From positions 4,220,001 to 4,284,000 of the forward strand of contig NZ_CP085636.1 in the NCBI RefSeq assembly GCF_027571385.1: a stretch of DNA of 64,000 nucleotides, in the 5' to 3' direction. The position numbers and the translations under genes are program-made. The notes under the pieces are model-generated. The model was not told where the DNA came from. It was given only the letters and a program-made list of their open reading frames with translations, and did no database searches. Source of the DNA: Shewanella sp. MTB7. GTDB lineage: Bacteria > Pseudomonadota > Gammaproteobacteria > Enterobacterales > Shewanellaceae. Shown piece by piece: positions 17,315 through 27,032 of the stretch (its first letter is position 1; the number at the start of each line of letters is the position of its first letter).

Positions 17315-17698
17315 CTAACCTTTTGAATGAGCTTCAGCATATAACTGAGCGCTAAATATCCGCCACCCCAGTTCAGTTTTATGCATGATGTATAAGCACC
17401 TAAACTCACTCGACATATCGGAGAAATAAACGCGCCAACCTACATCGACCTTAGCTACATTTCGGCCAAGTTGACGAATTTCAGAGATCACAAACTCTGA
17501 ATATTGATGACCTTGTTCAGTGAGTCGTGTGCAGTTTTTGTCAAACTTCTCAGTTAATGCCGAACTTTGACTAAACACTAAAGCACCATCGGCATCCGAT
17601 ATCGCACAAGGAATAGTATATTTACCAGCAATAGCCACAGCATCTTTGTCGTCAAAGGCTTGACCGTAGGAGTGAAGCAAGGTTTTTAACTCTTCCAT
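17315..17698 (-). CDS. NTF2/SnoaL-like protein
   Basis: The protein of about 127 residues shows the alpha+beta cone pattern of the NTF2/SnoaL fold: an N-terminal helix (ELKTLLHSYGQAFDDKD), the loop GKYTIPCAISDADG, and C-terminal strands ending RIFSAQLY. Such proteins can be enzymes or ligand-binding domains and the sequence alone gives no reaction. The ATG at 17698 is preferred over a TTG three codons earlier; neither has a strong ribosome-binding site. Confidence 0.7.
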   Translation of the reverse strand: MEELKTLLHSYGQAFDDKDAVAIAGKYTIPCAISDADGALVFSQSSALTEKFDKNCTRLTEQGHQYSEFVISEIRQLGRNVAKVDVGWRVYFSDMSSEFRCLYIMHKTELGWRIFSAQLYAEAHSKG

Positions 17699-18162
17699 AA
17701 GCACCAATATTGATTAAGTCATTTCAATTGAAGAAAATAACATCAAAGAATAATCAACTTCAATAGGCAATACCAATAACAGCTTATTTTGATTTACTTC
17801 TAACGCCAACCCCAGTTACCTAAGTGTCACTTCTCAACAGATGTTGATGAATGTACTTAAACGCAAAACAATGAACACTCCCCCTGTCATAGACCTGGAT
17901 ATTTGACTTTAAGAACAGTCCACTCAACAAGGATAAATAAAATATAAAATCAGAAAATAAACACGCGCGTACGCTCAAACTCATCAAAAAATAAATTATT
18001 AAGTCCCAGGTGATTGTATTGCCACATAAGGTCAGGTAATCTGCTCAACCATTAGTCAAGAAATACTGATAAAATACGACATTATATGATGTTTTGTAGA
18101 TTCCTCTAATCATAACATCGTAACAAGTCCCAGTAGATTATTCATGGATACCCGTTAAACTG
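17699..18162. other. Intergenic region upstream of pfaR, no gene seen
   Basis: About 460 AT-rich bases separate the NTF2-like gene from pfaR. The sequence aagtcccag occurs at 18001 and again at 18125, each followed by a gatt, and an imperfect inverted pair (gatgtt at 18088, aacatc at 18114) lies between. These could be regulator sites for the pfa operon but they are weak. No open frame or RNA gene is supported. Confidence 0.4.
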
Positions 18163-19029
18163 ATGGCAGAGCAAGCCCGTGAGAAGCTAAGTTCGGAACA
18201 AATAAATCCGGATAAGCGTACGCAAAGCGTAACAGAGACTAGGCACAGCAATGCCACCACCACACCAGAGATGCGTCGATTTATCCAAGGATCGGATCTT
18301 AGTGTGTCTCAACTCGCTAAAGTGCTCAACATTAGCGAAGCGACGGTGCGTAAGTGGCGTAAACGTGATTCAGTTACCGATACGTCTAACACTCCCCATC
18401 ACCTCAATACGACACTGACACCTTTACAAGAGTATGTTGTCGTGGGATTGAGATATCAGTTAAAAACCCCATTAGACAAGTTACTAGTGGTCACTCAAAA
18501 GTACATTAACCCTAACGTGTCACGGTCAGGCCTAGCACGCTGCTTAAAACGTTATGGTGTTTCTCGCATTAACGGCATCGAAAGCCCCCGTGTGCCGATG
18601 CGTTATTTTAATCAGCTACCGATAACTCAAGGCAGCGATATTCAAACCTATACGCTCCATTACGAAACACTTGCAGAAACTTTGGCCTTGCCAAATACCA
18701 ATAGTGACAATGTATTACAAGTTGTGTCTTTGACTATTCCACCTCAACTCACCGACGAAGAGTCTTTTTCAATTCTTCTTGGTATCGATCCTGACAGTGA
18801 TTGGATCTATTTAGATATTTATAAAGATGGCAATACACAAGCCACGAACCGTTATATCGCCAATGTGTTAAAGCATGGGCCGTTTCATCTGCGTAAGTTG
18901 CTTGTTCGCAACTACCACACCTTTTTACAGCGTTTTCCTGGCGCCAAGTTTAGTCATGGCCCTGTCACAGAACACGTTGAAACTAACAACCAGACGCCTG
19001 ATATTCAGGCACCCAGTGGAGACTCATAA
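18163..19029 (+). CDS. pfaR: PfaR, regulator of the PUFA synthase operon, derived from an IS481-type transposase
   Basis: The 288-residue protein precedes pfaA with a one-base stop/start overlap (TAATG), the position of PfaR, known as an activator of pfa genes in Photobacterium. Residues 47-68 form a helix-turn-helix (QLAKVLNISEATVRKWRKR). What follows reads like an IS481-family transposase: TLTPLQEYVVVGLR, then NPNVSRSGLARCLKRYGVSR at 116-135, then an RNase H-like remnant (ILLGIDPDSDWIYLDIY). The catalytic acids appear lost: the usual HVD position reads QVV (near 187), and the TDNGxEF motif reads VRNYHTF (248-254). It therefore looks like a domesticated DNA-binding protein without transposase activity. 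Confidence 0.85.
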   Translation: MAEQAREKLSSEQINPDKRTQSVTETRHSNATTTPEMRRFIQGSDLSVSQLAKVLNISEATVRKWRKRDSVTDTSNTPHHLNTTLTPLQEYVVVGLRYQLKTPLDKLLVVTQKYINPNVSRSGLARCLKRYGVSRINGIESPRVPMRYFNQLPITQGSDIQTYTLHYETLAETLALPNTNSDNVLQVVSLTIPPQLTDEESFSILLGIDPDSDWIYLDIYKDGNTQATNRYIANVLKHGPFHLRKLLVRNYHTFLQRFPGAKFSHGPVTEHVETNNQTPDIQAPSGDS

Positions 19030-22000
19030 TGAGCCAAACCTCTAAACCTTCAAATGCTAAAACTGCAGAATCAAAGCAGGATATGCAAGCCGATTCACGC
19101 CTCAATAAACGCCTAAAAGATATGCCTATCGCCATTGTCGGTATGGCCAGTATCTTCGCTAATTCGCGTTATTTAAATAAGTTCTGGGATCTTATCAGTG
19201 AGAAAATTGATGCTATCACTGAACTGCCTTCAACTCACTGGCAACCAGAAGACTATTTTGATGCTAACAAGAGCACACCAGATAAGAGTTACTGTAAGCG
19301 TGGTGGCTTCCTGCCCGATGTAGATTTCAACCCAATGGAATTTGGCTTGCCGCCAAATATCCTTGAATTAACCGACACATCACAGCTGCTGTCATTGATT
19401 GTTGCGAAAGAAGTATTGGCCGACGCTAATCTGCCAGAAGGTTACGACAGAGATAAAATTGGTATCACGCTGGGTGTGGGCGGCGGACAGAAAATCAGTC
19501 ATAGCTTAACCGCACGTCTTCAGTACCCTGTACTAAAGAAAGTCTTTGCTAACAGTGGCATTAGTGACGCTGACAGCGAAATGCTGATCAAGAAATTCCA
19601 AGACCAATATGTCCATTGGGAAGAGAACTCATTCCCAGGGTCTTTAGGAAACGTTATTGCTGGTCGTATCGCTAACCGATTCGATTTCGGTGGCATGAAC
19701 TGTGTAGTCGATGCCGCATGTGCAGGTTCTCTTGCCGCTATGCGTATGGCACTCAGTGAGTTGGTTGAAGGCCGCTCAGAGATGATGATCACCGGTGGTG
19801 TGTGTACCGACAACTCTCCCTCTATGTACATGAGCTTCTCGAAAACGCCGGCGTTCACGACCAATGAAACCATTCAGCCCTTTGATATTGATTCTAAAGG
19901 CATGATGATTGGTGAAGGTATCGGCATGATCGCACTTAAGCGTCTTGAAGATGCTGAACGTGACGGCGACCGTATCTACTCTGTGATAAAAGGTGTCGGT
20001 TCATCATCAGACGGTAAGTTTAAGTCAATCTATGCACCGCGCCCAGAGGGTCAGGCAAAAGCGTTAAACCGCGCCTATGATGACGCCGGTTTTGCGCCAC
20101 ACACCTTAGGCCTTATCGAAGCCCACGGTACGGGTACAGCCGCAGGTGACGCAGCTGAATTTGCTGGTCTTTGCTCTGTGTTTAGTCAAGGTAACGATAC
20201 CAAGCAGCATATTGCTTTAGGTTCAGTTAAATCACAAATTGGCCATACCAAGTCTACAGCGGGTACCGCAGGTGTGATCAAAGCGGCTTTGGCTCTGCAC
20301 CATAAAGTGTTGCCAGCAACAATTAACATCAGTGAACCGAGTCCAAAACTGGATATCGAAAACTCACCTTTTTATCTCAACACCGAGACACGCCCATGGC
20401 TGCCACGCGTTGACGGCACACCACGCCGTGCGGGTGTTAGCTCATTTGGTTTTGGTGGCACTAACTTCCACTTCGTACTGGAAGAGTACTCGCCTGAGCA
20501 CTCGCGTCTTGACAGCGAGCAAGCAAAATACCGTCAACGCCAAGTAGCCCAAAGCTTCCTTGTTAGCGCTGCAAATAAAGATGCACTCGTAAACGAGCTG
20601 AACACACTCGCTGCATCTACAGCCAAGGCTGAGTTCAACTTAAAAGATGCCGCTGCTAACTACGCCCTACGTGAGCTCGATACTAACGCGCCGCGTATTG
20701 GTTTAGTGGTTAACACAAGTGATGAGCTTGCAATCTCAATCAAGCAAGCTGTCGCTAAACTGACAAGTGATACTCTTGCTGATCAAGAAGGCTGGCAGCT
20801 ACCTGGTGGCACTAGCTACCGTGCGAATGCTGTCGAAGGTAAAGTTGCCGCCCTGTTTGCAGGTCAAGGTTCACAGTACCTGAATATGGGCCGAGATCTT
20901 GCCTGTTACTACCCAGAGATGCGTCAGCAACTTGTGACCGCAGATAAAGTCTTTGCCGCTAATGGCAAAACACCATTGTCGCAAGTCTTATATCCAAAGC
21001 CTGTCTTTAATAAAGATGACTTAAAGGCACAAGAAGCGGTGTTAACCAACACAGCTAACGCACAAAGTGCCATTGGTGCCATCGCAATGGGTCAGTATGA
21101 GTTGTTTACCTCTGCTGGCTTTAATGCCGACATGGTGGCGGGTCACAGCTTTGGTGAACTCAGTGCGCTTTGCGCCGCTGGTGTCATATCAAGTGACGAC
21201 TTCTATAAGCTCGCTTTCGCTCGTGGCGATGCCATGGCAACGAAAGCCCCTGCTTCTAAAAATAGTAAGAAAGGCGAAACTGAAGCTGACTCTCAACAAG
21301 ATAGTGGCGCAATGTACGCCATCATCACAAAATCAGCTGAAGACCTTGCAACACTTGAGATCACTATCGCTAAGTTCGATGGGGTAAAAGTGGCTAACTA
21401 CAATGCGCCAACTCAGTCTGTGATTGCAGGTCCTACAGCATCGACTGGCGAAGCCGCTAAAGCACTCAGTGAGCTTGGCTTCAAGGCGATCAACTTACCT
21501 GTATCGGGTGCCTTCCATACAGAACTCGTCGGTCACGCTCAAGCACCATTTGCTAAAGCAATTGATGCTGCTAAATTCACTAAGCCAACTCGCGCGCTGT
21601 ATTCTAACGCCACAGGTGCGCTTTACGATAATACCGCCGCTAAGATTAAGACCTCGTTCAAGCAACATATGCTTCAATCAGTACGCTTTACCACTGAACT
21701 TGAAGCCATGTATGACGCAGGTGCCCGTATCTTTGTCGAGTTTGGTCCAAAGAACATTCTGCAAAAGCTAGTACAAGGTACCCTTGGCGACAAAGCTCTC
21801 GCTAACAAGAATGATATTTGTACTATCTCTATCAACCCAAGTCCTAAAGGTGATAGTGATCTACAACTTAAGCAAGCCGCTGTTCAACTAGCCGTTGCTG
21901 GTGTACAGCTCGACAATATCGATCCATACCAAGCCGATATTGCAGCCCCAGCTAAAGCATCACCGATGAATATCACACTCAACGCAGCTAACTATATTAG

Positions 22001-25000
22001 CAAGGCTACTCGCGCTAAAATGGCTAAATCCTTAGCAACGGGAACAGTGACAAGCCTTGCTCCTCAAATAGAGAGAGTAATTGAAGAGAAGATTGTTGAG
22101 GTCATCGTTGAAAAACGTGTCGAAGTTGAAAAGATTGTAGAAAAAATCGTTGAAGTAGCTGTATCTCAGCCCAATATTACAAACCAAGCAGTATCAGCTC
22201 AGTTTGATGTCAATTCAGTTAATGAGAGTGTCGTATCAGTGTCTCACAATAAACCTTTATCACCTGTTAGTGGTGATGCGCTAAGCAACTTTTTTGCCGC
22301 TCAGCAGCAAGCCGCAGAACTTCATCAGCAGTTCCTAGAGATCCCACAGCAATACGGTCAGACTTTCACAACCTTAATGACTGAACAGACTAAGCTAACT
22401 GGCAATGGTATTGCAATACCAGAAAGCTTACAGCGCTCGATGGAGCAGTTCCATCAGCTGCAAGCGCAAACATTGCAAAGCCATACTCAATTCCTAGAGA
22501 TGCAGACTGGTAGTAATATTGCAGCACTTAACATGCTTAATGGCACCCCAACTCAAACTTATGCGCCTGCAATACACAGTACGCCAACCGTTTCAGCTAT
22601 CGTGCCTACGGCTTCAATCGCTGCACCTGTCGCAGCGCCAGCACAATCGGCACCGGTAGCTGTAACGCCTCAAGTTCAAGCTCCACAAGTTAGCCATCAA
22701 GCTGCGCCAGTACAGACTAACGTTGAGCCAATACAGGTTCAAGCAGTACCTGCAACGGTTACAAGCACCGCTAATTCTTTACCTTTACAAGCCGCTGAAG
22801 GCTCGCTCTCTACTACTAAGGTTCAAGCTACCATGCTTGAAGTGGTTGCCGAAAAGACCGGTTACCCAACAGAAATGCTTGAGCTTGAGATGGACATGGA
22901 AGCCGATCTCGGCATCGATTCTATTAAAAGAGTCGAGATATTAGGCACCGTTCAAGATGAGCTTCCAGGTTTGCCAGAGCTTAGCCCTGAAGATTTAGCT
23001 GAATGTCGCACACTGGGTGAAATCGTGGCGTACATGAATTCGAAACTACCATCAGTAGATGCTCAAGCAACAGCAACAAACGTCACTGACTCTTTACCTT
23101 TAAAAGCCGCTGAAGGCTCTACTAATACAAGTGCCGCTGAAGGCTCACTTTCTGCAGCACAAGTTCAAGCGACCATGATGTCAGTGGTGGCCGACAAAAC
23201 CGGTTACCCGACTGAGATGTTAGAACTTGAGATGGACATGGAAGCCGACTTAGGCATCGATTCTATTAAAAGAGTCGAAATATTAGGTACTGTTCAAGAT
23301 GAACTTCCAGGTTTGCCTGAGCTTAGTCCTGAAGACTTAGCTGAGTGTCGCACACTGGGTGAAATCGTTGCCTACATGAACTCTAAGCTCCCGGCTGAAG
23401 GCTCTGCTTCTATTTCAAGTGCAGCCGCGGCGCCTACTGTTAGTGGCCTCTCTGCAGAGACAGCCTTGAGCGCGCAAGAAGTGCAGGCAACTATGATGTC
23501 AGTGGTGGCCGATAAGACCGGTTACCCAACTGAGATGCTCGAACTGAGCATGGACATGGAAGCCGACCTTGGTATCGACTCTATCAAACGAGTTGAGATT
23601 TTAGGAACGGTTCAAGATGAGCTTCCAAGCCTGCCTGAACTGAATCCTGAAGATTTGGCTGAGTGTCGTACACTGGGTGAAATCGTTAGCTATATGAACA
23701 GCAAGTTGCCTGCGACAAGCACAAGCGCCGCGACGCCTGCTGTTAGTGGCCTTGGTGCAGAGACAGCCTTGAGCACGCAAACAGCCCTGAGCGCGCAAAA
23801 AGTCCAAAGCACTATGATGTCAGTGGTGGCCGATAAGACCGGTTACCCAACTGAGATGCTCGAACTGAGCATGGACATGGAAGCCGACCTTGGTATCGAC
23901 TCTATCAAGCGTGTTGAAATTCTCGGGACTGTTCAAGATGAGCTGCCTGGACTGCCTGAGCTCAACCCTGAAGATTTAGCTGAGTGTAGAACGCTTGGTG
24001 AAATCGTCACTTATATGAATTCGAAACTACCATCAGTAGATTCTCAAGCAACAGCAACAAGCGCTGCGGCTTCTTTACCTTCACAAGCCGCTGAGGGCTC
24101 TACTAATACAAGTACCGCTGATGGCTCTCTCTCTGCAGAGAAAGTTCAGTCGACTATGATGTCAGTGGTTGCCGACAAAACTGGTTATCCGACTGAGATG
24201 CTCGAATTGAGCATGGACATGGAAGCAGACCTTGGTATCGACTCTATCAAACGTGTTGAGATCTTGGGTACCGTCCAAGATGAACTGCCAGGACTGCCTG
24301 AGCTAAATCCTGAAGATCTGGCCGAATGCCGTACTTTAGGTGAAATCGTCAGCTACATGAACAGCAAACTCTCTACAAGTGACGCTGAAGGCTCACTATC
24401 TGCAGTAGGTGCTTCTGTATCAGGTGCAGTAAAGTCTGTAGCTGAGTCAATTTCTAGCAATATTGAACTACCTCCTCACAGCGAGGTAGCGCTAAAAAAG
24501 CTTAATGCGGCGGACAAATTACACAACTGTTTCGCCGCAGACACCAATATTGTGATCACAGATGACGGTCATAACGCTGGTGTTTTAGCTGAGAAACTAT
24601 CTAAGCAAGGTCTTAACGTTGCCGTTGTTCGTCTTGCTGAAGGTTATGCGCAATCACCACTTAATAGTGATGTCGCAAGCTTTCAGGCAAAAAGCAGCGA
24701 TGAAGCTGGTATCAAAGCCGTTATCAGCCAAATAGAGCAGCAACTGGGTCAAATCGGTGGATTTATTCACCTGCAGCCAGAAGCAGCTCTAGATAGCCAA
24801 GGCGATGCGATTAATCTTAGTGATGACAGCTTTACTCATGTTAGCCAAGCTTTCCTTTGGGCTAAGCTGCTGCAGCCTAAGCTGGCTCTTGAAAGCAGTG
24901 GGCGTCGTTGTTTCATCACGGTAAGTCGTATCGATGGTGGCTTTGGTTACTTAGACACTAAGCAACTACAAAACGCTGAGCTAAACCAAGCTGCATTAGC

Positions 25001-27032
25001 TGGCTTAACCAAGACACTGAGCCATGAATGGCCAACGGTCTTCTGTCGTGCTCTGGATATCGCTACAAGCTTAGATGCTACTCATCTTGCAGATGCCGTA
25101 ACCGCTGAGTTATTTGATAGCGTCACTAACTTGCCTGAAGTGGGCTTATCGGTCGATGCTAACGATGATCTTGTACGTACGACCTTAGTTGCTGGTGAAG
25201 CGACTAATAAGCATGCGACAGCAAAACTAAACAGTGCAGATACTATTCTGGTGACCGGTGGCGCTAAAGGCGTCACGTTCGAATGTGCCCTCGCCCTTGC
25301 TAGTCGTACTCAATCTCACTTTATCTTAGCGGGTCGAAGTGAACTACTTGCCGTCCCTACATGGGCTGAAAACAAGTTAGTTAGCGAGCTTAAATCTGCT
25401 GCAATTGCTCACATTATCGCGACAGGCCAAAAGCCGACACCTAAACAGGTCGATGCGCTTGTCTGGCCGGTTCAAAGCAGCATTGAGATAAATACAGCTC
25501 TTGAAGCTTTTGCCAATGTAGGTGCAAGTGCTGAGTATGTCAGCATGGACGTTACCGATACTTCCGCTATCAACAAGGCGCTTGCAGGTAAAAACGAGCA
25601 GATCACCGGCCTTATCCATGGCGCCGGCGTATTGGCCGACAAGCATATTCAAGATAAGACCCTTAGCGAACTTGCGCGTGTTTACGGCACTAAGGTTAAT
25701 GGCCTTAAAGCGGTACTGGCAGCACTTGACGCTAGCAAGATTAAACTGCTGGCAATGTTCTCTTCTGCTGCAGGTTTCTACGGTAATACAGGACAGAGCG
25801 ATTACGCCATGTCTAACGACATCCTTAACAAGGCTGCACTGCAGTTCACTGCTCGTAACCCGCAAGCTAAAGTGATGAGCTTTAACTGGGGCCCTTGGGA
25901 CGGTGGCATGGTAAATCCTGCCCTGAAGAAGATGTTTACCGACCGTGGCGTGTACGTTATTCCGCTAAAAGCAGGCGCAGAGCTATTTGCCACGCAACTA
26001 CTTAGCAAAACTGGCGTGCAACTGCTGATTGGTACCTCTATGCAAGGTGGTGACTCTCAAGGCAAAAACGCTGAAGGCTCTGATACAAAAGACGCTACAG
26101 GCTCTACTGTAAAAAAGCTTAATGCGGGCGAGGTGCAACTTGCATCGCGCCCGCTAGCACCTGTCTCATTAACAGCTCTTTCTTTGACGCCACTGAAGTT
26201 AACAAGAGCCTTAAACCCCAATGCCATGGTCTTTATTCAAGACCACCGCATTGGCGGTAACCCAGTGCTGCCCACAGTATGTGCGATTCAGTGGATGCGT
26301 GAAGCGGCGAGCGAAATGCTCGGCTCTCGCGTTAAAGTGCTCGATTACAAGTTACTCAAAGGTATCGTGTTTGACACCAATGACCTGCAAGAGATGACTC
26401 TTGAATTGACACCGAATAATGAACGTCAAATTGAAGCGTTAATCAGCTGCCAAGGTCGCCCGCAATATAAGGCAAGGTTAGTCGCCTCAACGGATATTCC
26501 ACCAGCTAAATTGATTAATTTAGCTGGTGAGAAACCTGTTGTCTCAGCAAGTGAGCTTTATAGCAACGGAACCTTGTTTCATGGGCCACGTTTGCAGGGC
26601 ATCAAGCAAGTGTTCAACTTTGATGACTCGGGACTGTTAGCCAGTTGTCAGTTGCCACACGTTAGCTATGCTGATTGTGGACCGTTTGTGGCTCAGTTGC
26701 ACCTTGGTGGCTCTCAGCCGTTTGCTGAAGATCTCTTGCTGCAAGCCATGTTGGTATGGGCAAGACTCAAGTACGGGGCTGCGAGTCTTCCTTCGACGAT
26801 TGGTGAGTTTATCTCAAATAAACCAATGGCCTTTGGTGACAAAGGGTTCCTCGAACTTGAGGTAATAAAAACGACCAGTCGATCGTTGCTGGCTAATATT
26901 GCGCTTTACCATGAAGATGGCGAACTCAGCGCTATGATGAAAGAGGCGAAAGTCACTATCAGCAAGAGTTTGAATGATGCCTTCTTATCTGAGTCCACAG
27001 CGGTGCTAAGTAAAGAAAGTGAGGCTAAATAG
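19029..27032 (+). CDS. pfaA: PfaA, polyunsaturated fatty acid synthase subunit (KS-MAT-5xACP-KR-DH)
   Basis: PfaA is the largest subunit of the iterative type I synthase that makes EPA or DHA without oxygen. Domains in the 2667 residues: ketosynthase (about 30-490) with Cys231 in DAACAGS; malonyl/acyl transferase (about 610-930) with Ser707 in GHSFGE; a Val/Glu-rich helical linker and Ala/Pro-rich linkers; five acyl carrier domains with phosphopantetheine serines at 1298, 1412, 1518, 1625 and 1739 (each LGIDSIKR); ketoreductase (about 2065-2330, VTGGAKG, SSAAGF, SDYAMSN); and a C-terminal dehydratase-like hotdog (HRIGGNPVLPT). A separate phosphopantetheinyl transferase is needed. Its TAG overlaps the pfaB GTG. 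Confidence 0.98.
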   Translation: MSQTSKPSNAKTAESKQDMQADSRLNKRLKDMPIAIVGMASIFANSRYLNKFWDLISEKIDAITELPSTHWQPEDYFDANKSTPDKSYCKRGGFLPDVDFNPMEFGLPPNILELTDTSQLLSLIVAKEVLADANLPEGYDRDKIGITLGVGGGQKISHSLTARLQYPVLKKVFANSGISDADSEMLIKKFQDQYVHWEENSFPGSLGNVIAGRIANRFDFGGMNCVVDAACAGSLAAMRMALSELVEGRSEMMITGGVCTDNSPSMYMSFSKTPAFTTNETIQPFDIDSKGMMIGEGIGMIALKRLEDAERDGDRIYSVIKGVGSSSDGKFKSIYAPRPEGQAKALNRAYDDAGFAPHTLGLIEAHGTGTAAGDAAEFAGLCSVFSQGNDTKQHIALGSVKSQIGHTKSTAGTAGVIKAALALHHKVLPATINISEPSPKLDIENSPFYLNTETRPWLPRVDGTPRRAGVSSFGFGGTNFHFVLEEYSPEHSRLDSEQAKYRQRQVAQSFLVSAANKDALVNELNTLAASTAKAEFNLKDAAANYALRELDTNAPRIGLVVNTSDELAISIKQAVAKLTSDTLADQEGWQLPGGTSYRANAVEGKVAALFAGQGSQYLNMGRDLACYYPEMRQQLVTADKVFAANGKTPLSQVLYPKPVFNKDDLKAQEAVLTNTANAQSAIGAIAMGQYELFTSAGFNADMVAGHSFGELSALCAAGVISSDDFYKLAFARGDAMATKAPASKNSKKGETEADSQQDSGAMYAIITKSAEDLATLEITIAKFDGVKVANYNAPTQSVIAGPTASTGEAAKALSELGFKAINLPVSGAFHTELVGHAQAPFAKAIDAAKFTKPTRALYSNATGALYDNTAAKIKTSFKQHMLQSVRFTTELEAMYDAGARIFVEFGPKNILQKLVQGTLGDKALANKNDICTISINPSPKGDSDLQLKQAAVQLAVAGVQLDNIDPYQADIAAPAKASPMNITLNAANYISKATRAKMAKSLATGTVTSLAPQIERVIEEKIVEVIVEKRVEVEKIVEKIVEVAVSQPNITNQAVSAQFDVNSVNESVVSVSHNKPLSPVSGDALSNFFAAQQQAAELHQQFLEIPQQYGQTFTTLMTEQTKLTGNGIAIPESLQRSMEQFHQLQAQTLQSHTQFLEMQTGSNIAALNMLNGTPTQTYAPAIHSTPTVSAIVPTASIAAPVAAPAQSAPVAVTPQVQAPQVSHQAAPVQTNVEPIQVQAVPATVTSTANSLPLQAAEGSLSTTKVQATMLEVVAEKTGYPTEMLELEMDMEADLGIDSIKRVEILGTVQDELPGLPELSPEDLAECRTLGEIVAYMNSKLPSVDAQATATNVTDSLPLKAAEGSTNTSAAEGSLSAAQVQATMMSVVADKTGYPTEMLELEMDMEADLGIDSIKRVEILGTVQDELPGLPELSPEDLAECRTLGEIVAYMNSKLPAEGSASISSAAAAPTVSGLSAETALSAQEVQATMMSVVADKTGYPTEMLELSMDMEADLGIDSIKRVEILGTVQDELPSLPELNPEDLAECRTLGEIVSYMNSKLPATSTSAATPAVSGLGAETALSTQTALSAQKVQSTMMSVVADKTGYPTEMLELSMDMEADLGIDSIKRVEILGTVQDELPGLPELNPEDLAECRTLGEIVTYMNSKLPSVDSQATATSAAASLPSQAAEGSTNTSTADGSLSAEKVQSTMMSVVADKTGYPTEMLELSMDMEADLGIDSIKRVEILGTVQDELPGLPELNPEDLAECRTLGEIVSYMNSKLSTSDAEGSLSAVGASVSGAVKSVAESISSNIELPPHSEVALKKLNAADKLHNCFAADTNIVITDDGHNAGVLAEKLSKQGLNVAVVRLAEGYAQSPLNSDVASFQAKSSDEAGIKAVISQIEQQLGQIGGFIHLQPEAALDSQGDAINLSDDSFTHVSQAFLWAKLLQPKLALESSGRRCFITVSRIDGGFGYLDTKQLQNAELNQAALAGLTKTLSHEWPTVFCRALDIATSLDATHLADAVTAELFDSVTNLPEVGLSVDANDDLVRTTLVAGEATNKHATAKLNSADTILVTGGAKGVTFECALALASRTQSHFILAGRSELLAVPTWAENKLVSELKSAAIAHIIATGQKPTPKQVDALVWPVQSSIEINTALEAFANVGASAEYVSMDVTDTSAINKALAGKNEQITGLIHGAGVLADKHIQDKTLSELARVYGTKVNGLKAVLAALDASKIKLLAMFSSAAGFYGNTGQSDYAMSNDILNKAALQFTARNPQAKVMSFNWGPWDGGMVNPALKKMFTDRGVYVIPLKAGAELFATQLLSKTGVQLLIGTSMQGGDSQGKNAEGSDTKDATGSTVKKLNAGEVQLASRPLAPVSLTALSLTPLKLTRALNPNAMVFIQDHRIGGNPVLPTVCAIQWMREAASEMLGSRVKVLDYKLLKGIVFDTNDLQEMTLELTPNNERQIEALISCQGRPQYKARLVASTDIPPAKLINLAGEKPVVSASELYSNGTLFHGPRLQGIKQVFNFDDSGLLASCQLPHVSYADCGPFVAQLHLGGSQPFAEDLLLQAMLVWARLKYGAASLPSTIGEFISNKPMAFGDKGFLELEVIKTTSRSLLANIALYHEDGELSAMMKEAKVTISKSLNDAFLSESTAVLSKESEAK
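22780..24420 (+). repeat. Five tandem acyl-carrier-domain repeats within pfaA
   Basis: Five copies of an acyl carrier module are spaced 114, 106, 107 and 114 residues apart. The linkers share short in-frame repeats, above all gctgaaggctc (Ala-Glu-Gly-Ser) at 22794, 23109, 23136, 23394 and 24383. The linker after module 1 and that after module 4 are nearly identical in DNA (from about 23038 and 24018), which points to duplication or conversion of a module. Confidence 0.92.

Noticed and set aside
22070..22170. Repetitive Val/Glu/Lys stretch as a separate gene or repeat element
   Set aside because: It is in frame in pfaA and is the known type of helical linker before the carrier domains.
25377..25865. 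162-residue minus-strand frame inside pfaA
   Set aside because: It lies wholly within the ketoreductase region of pfaA, whose frame shows clear domain motifs; the opposite frame has none.
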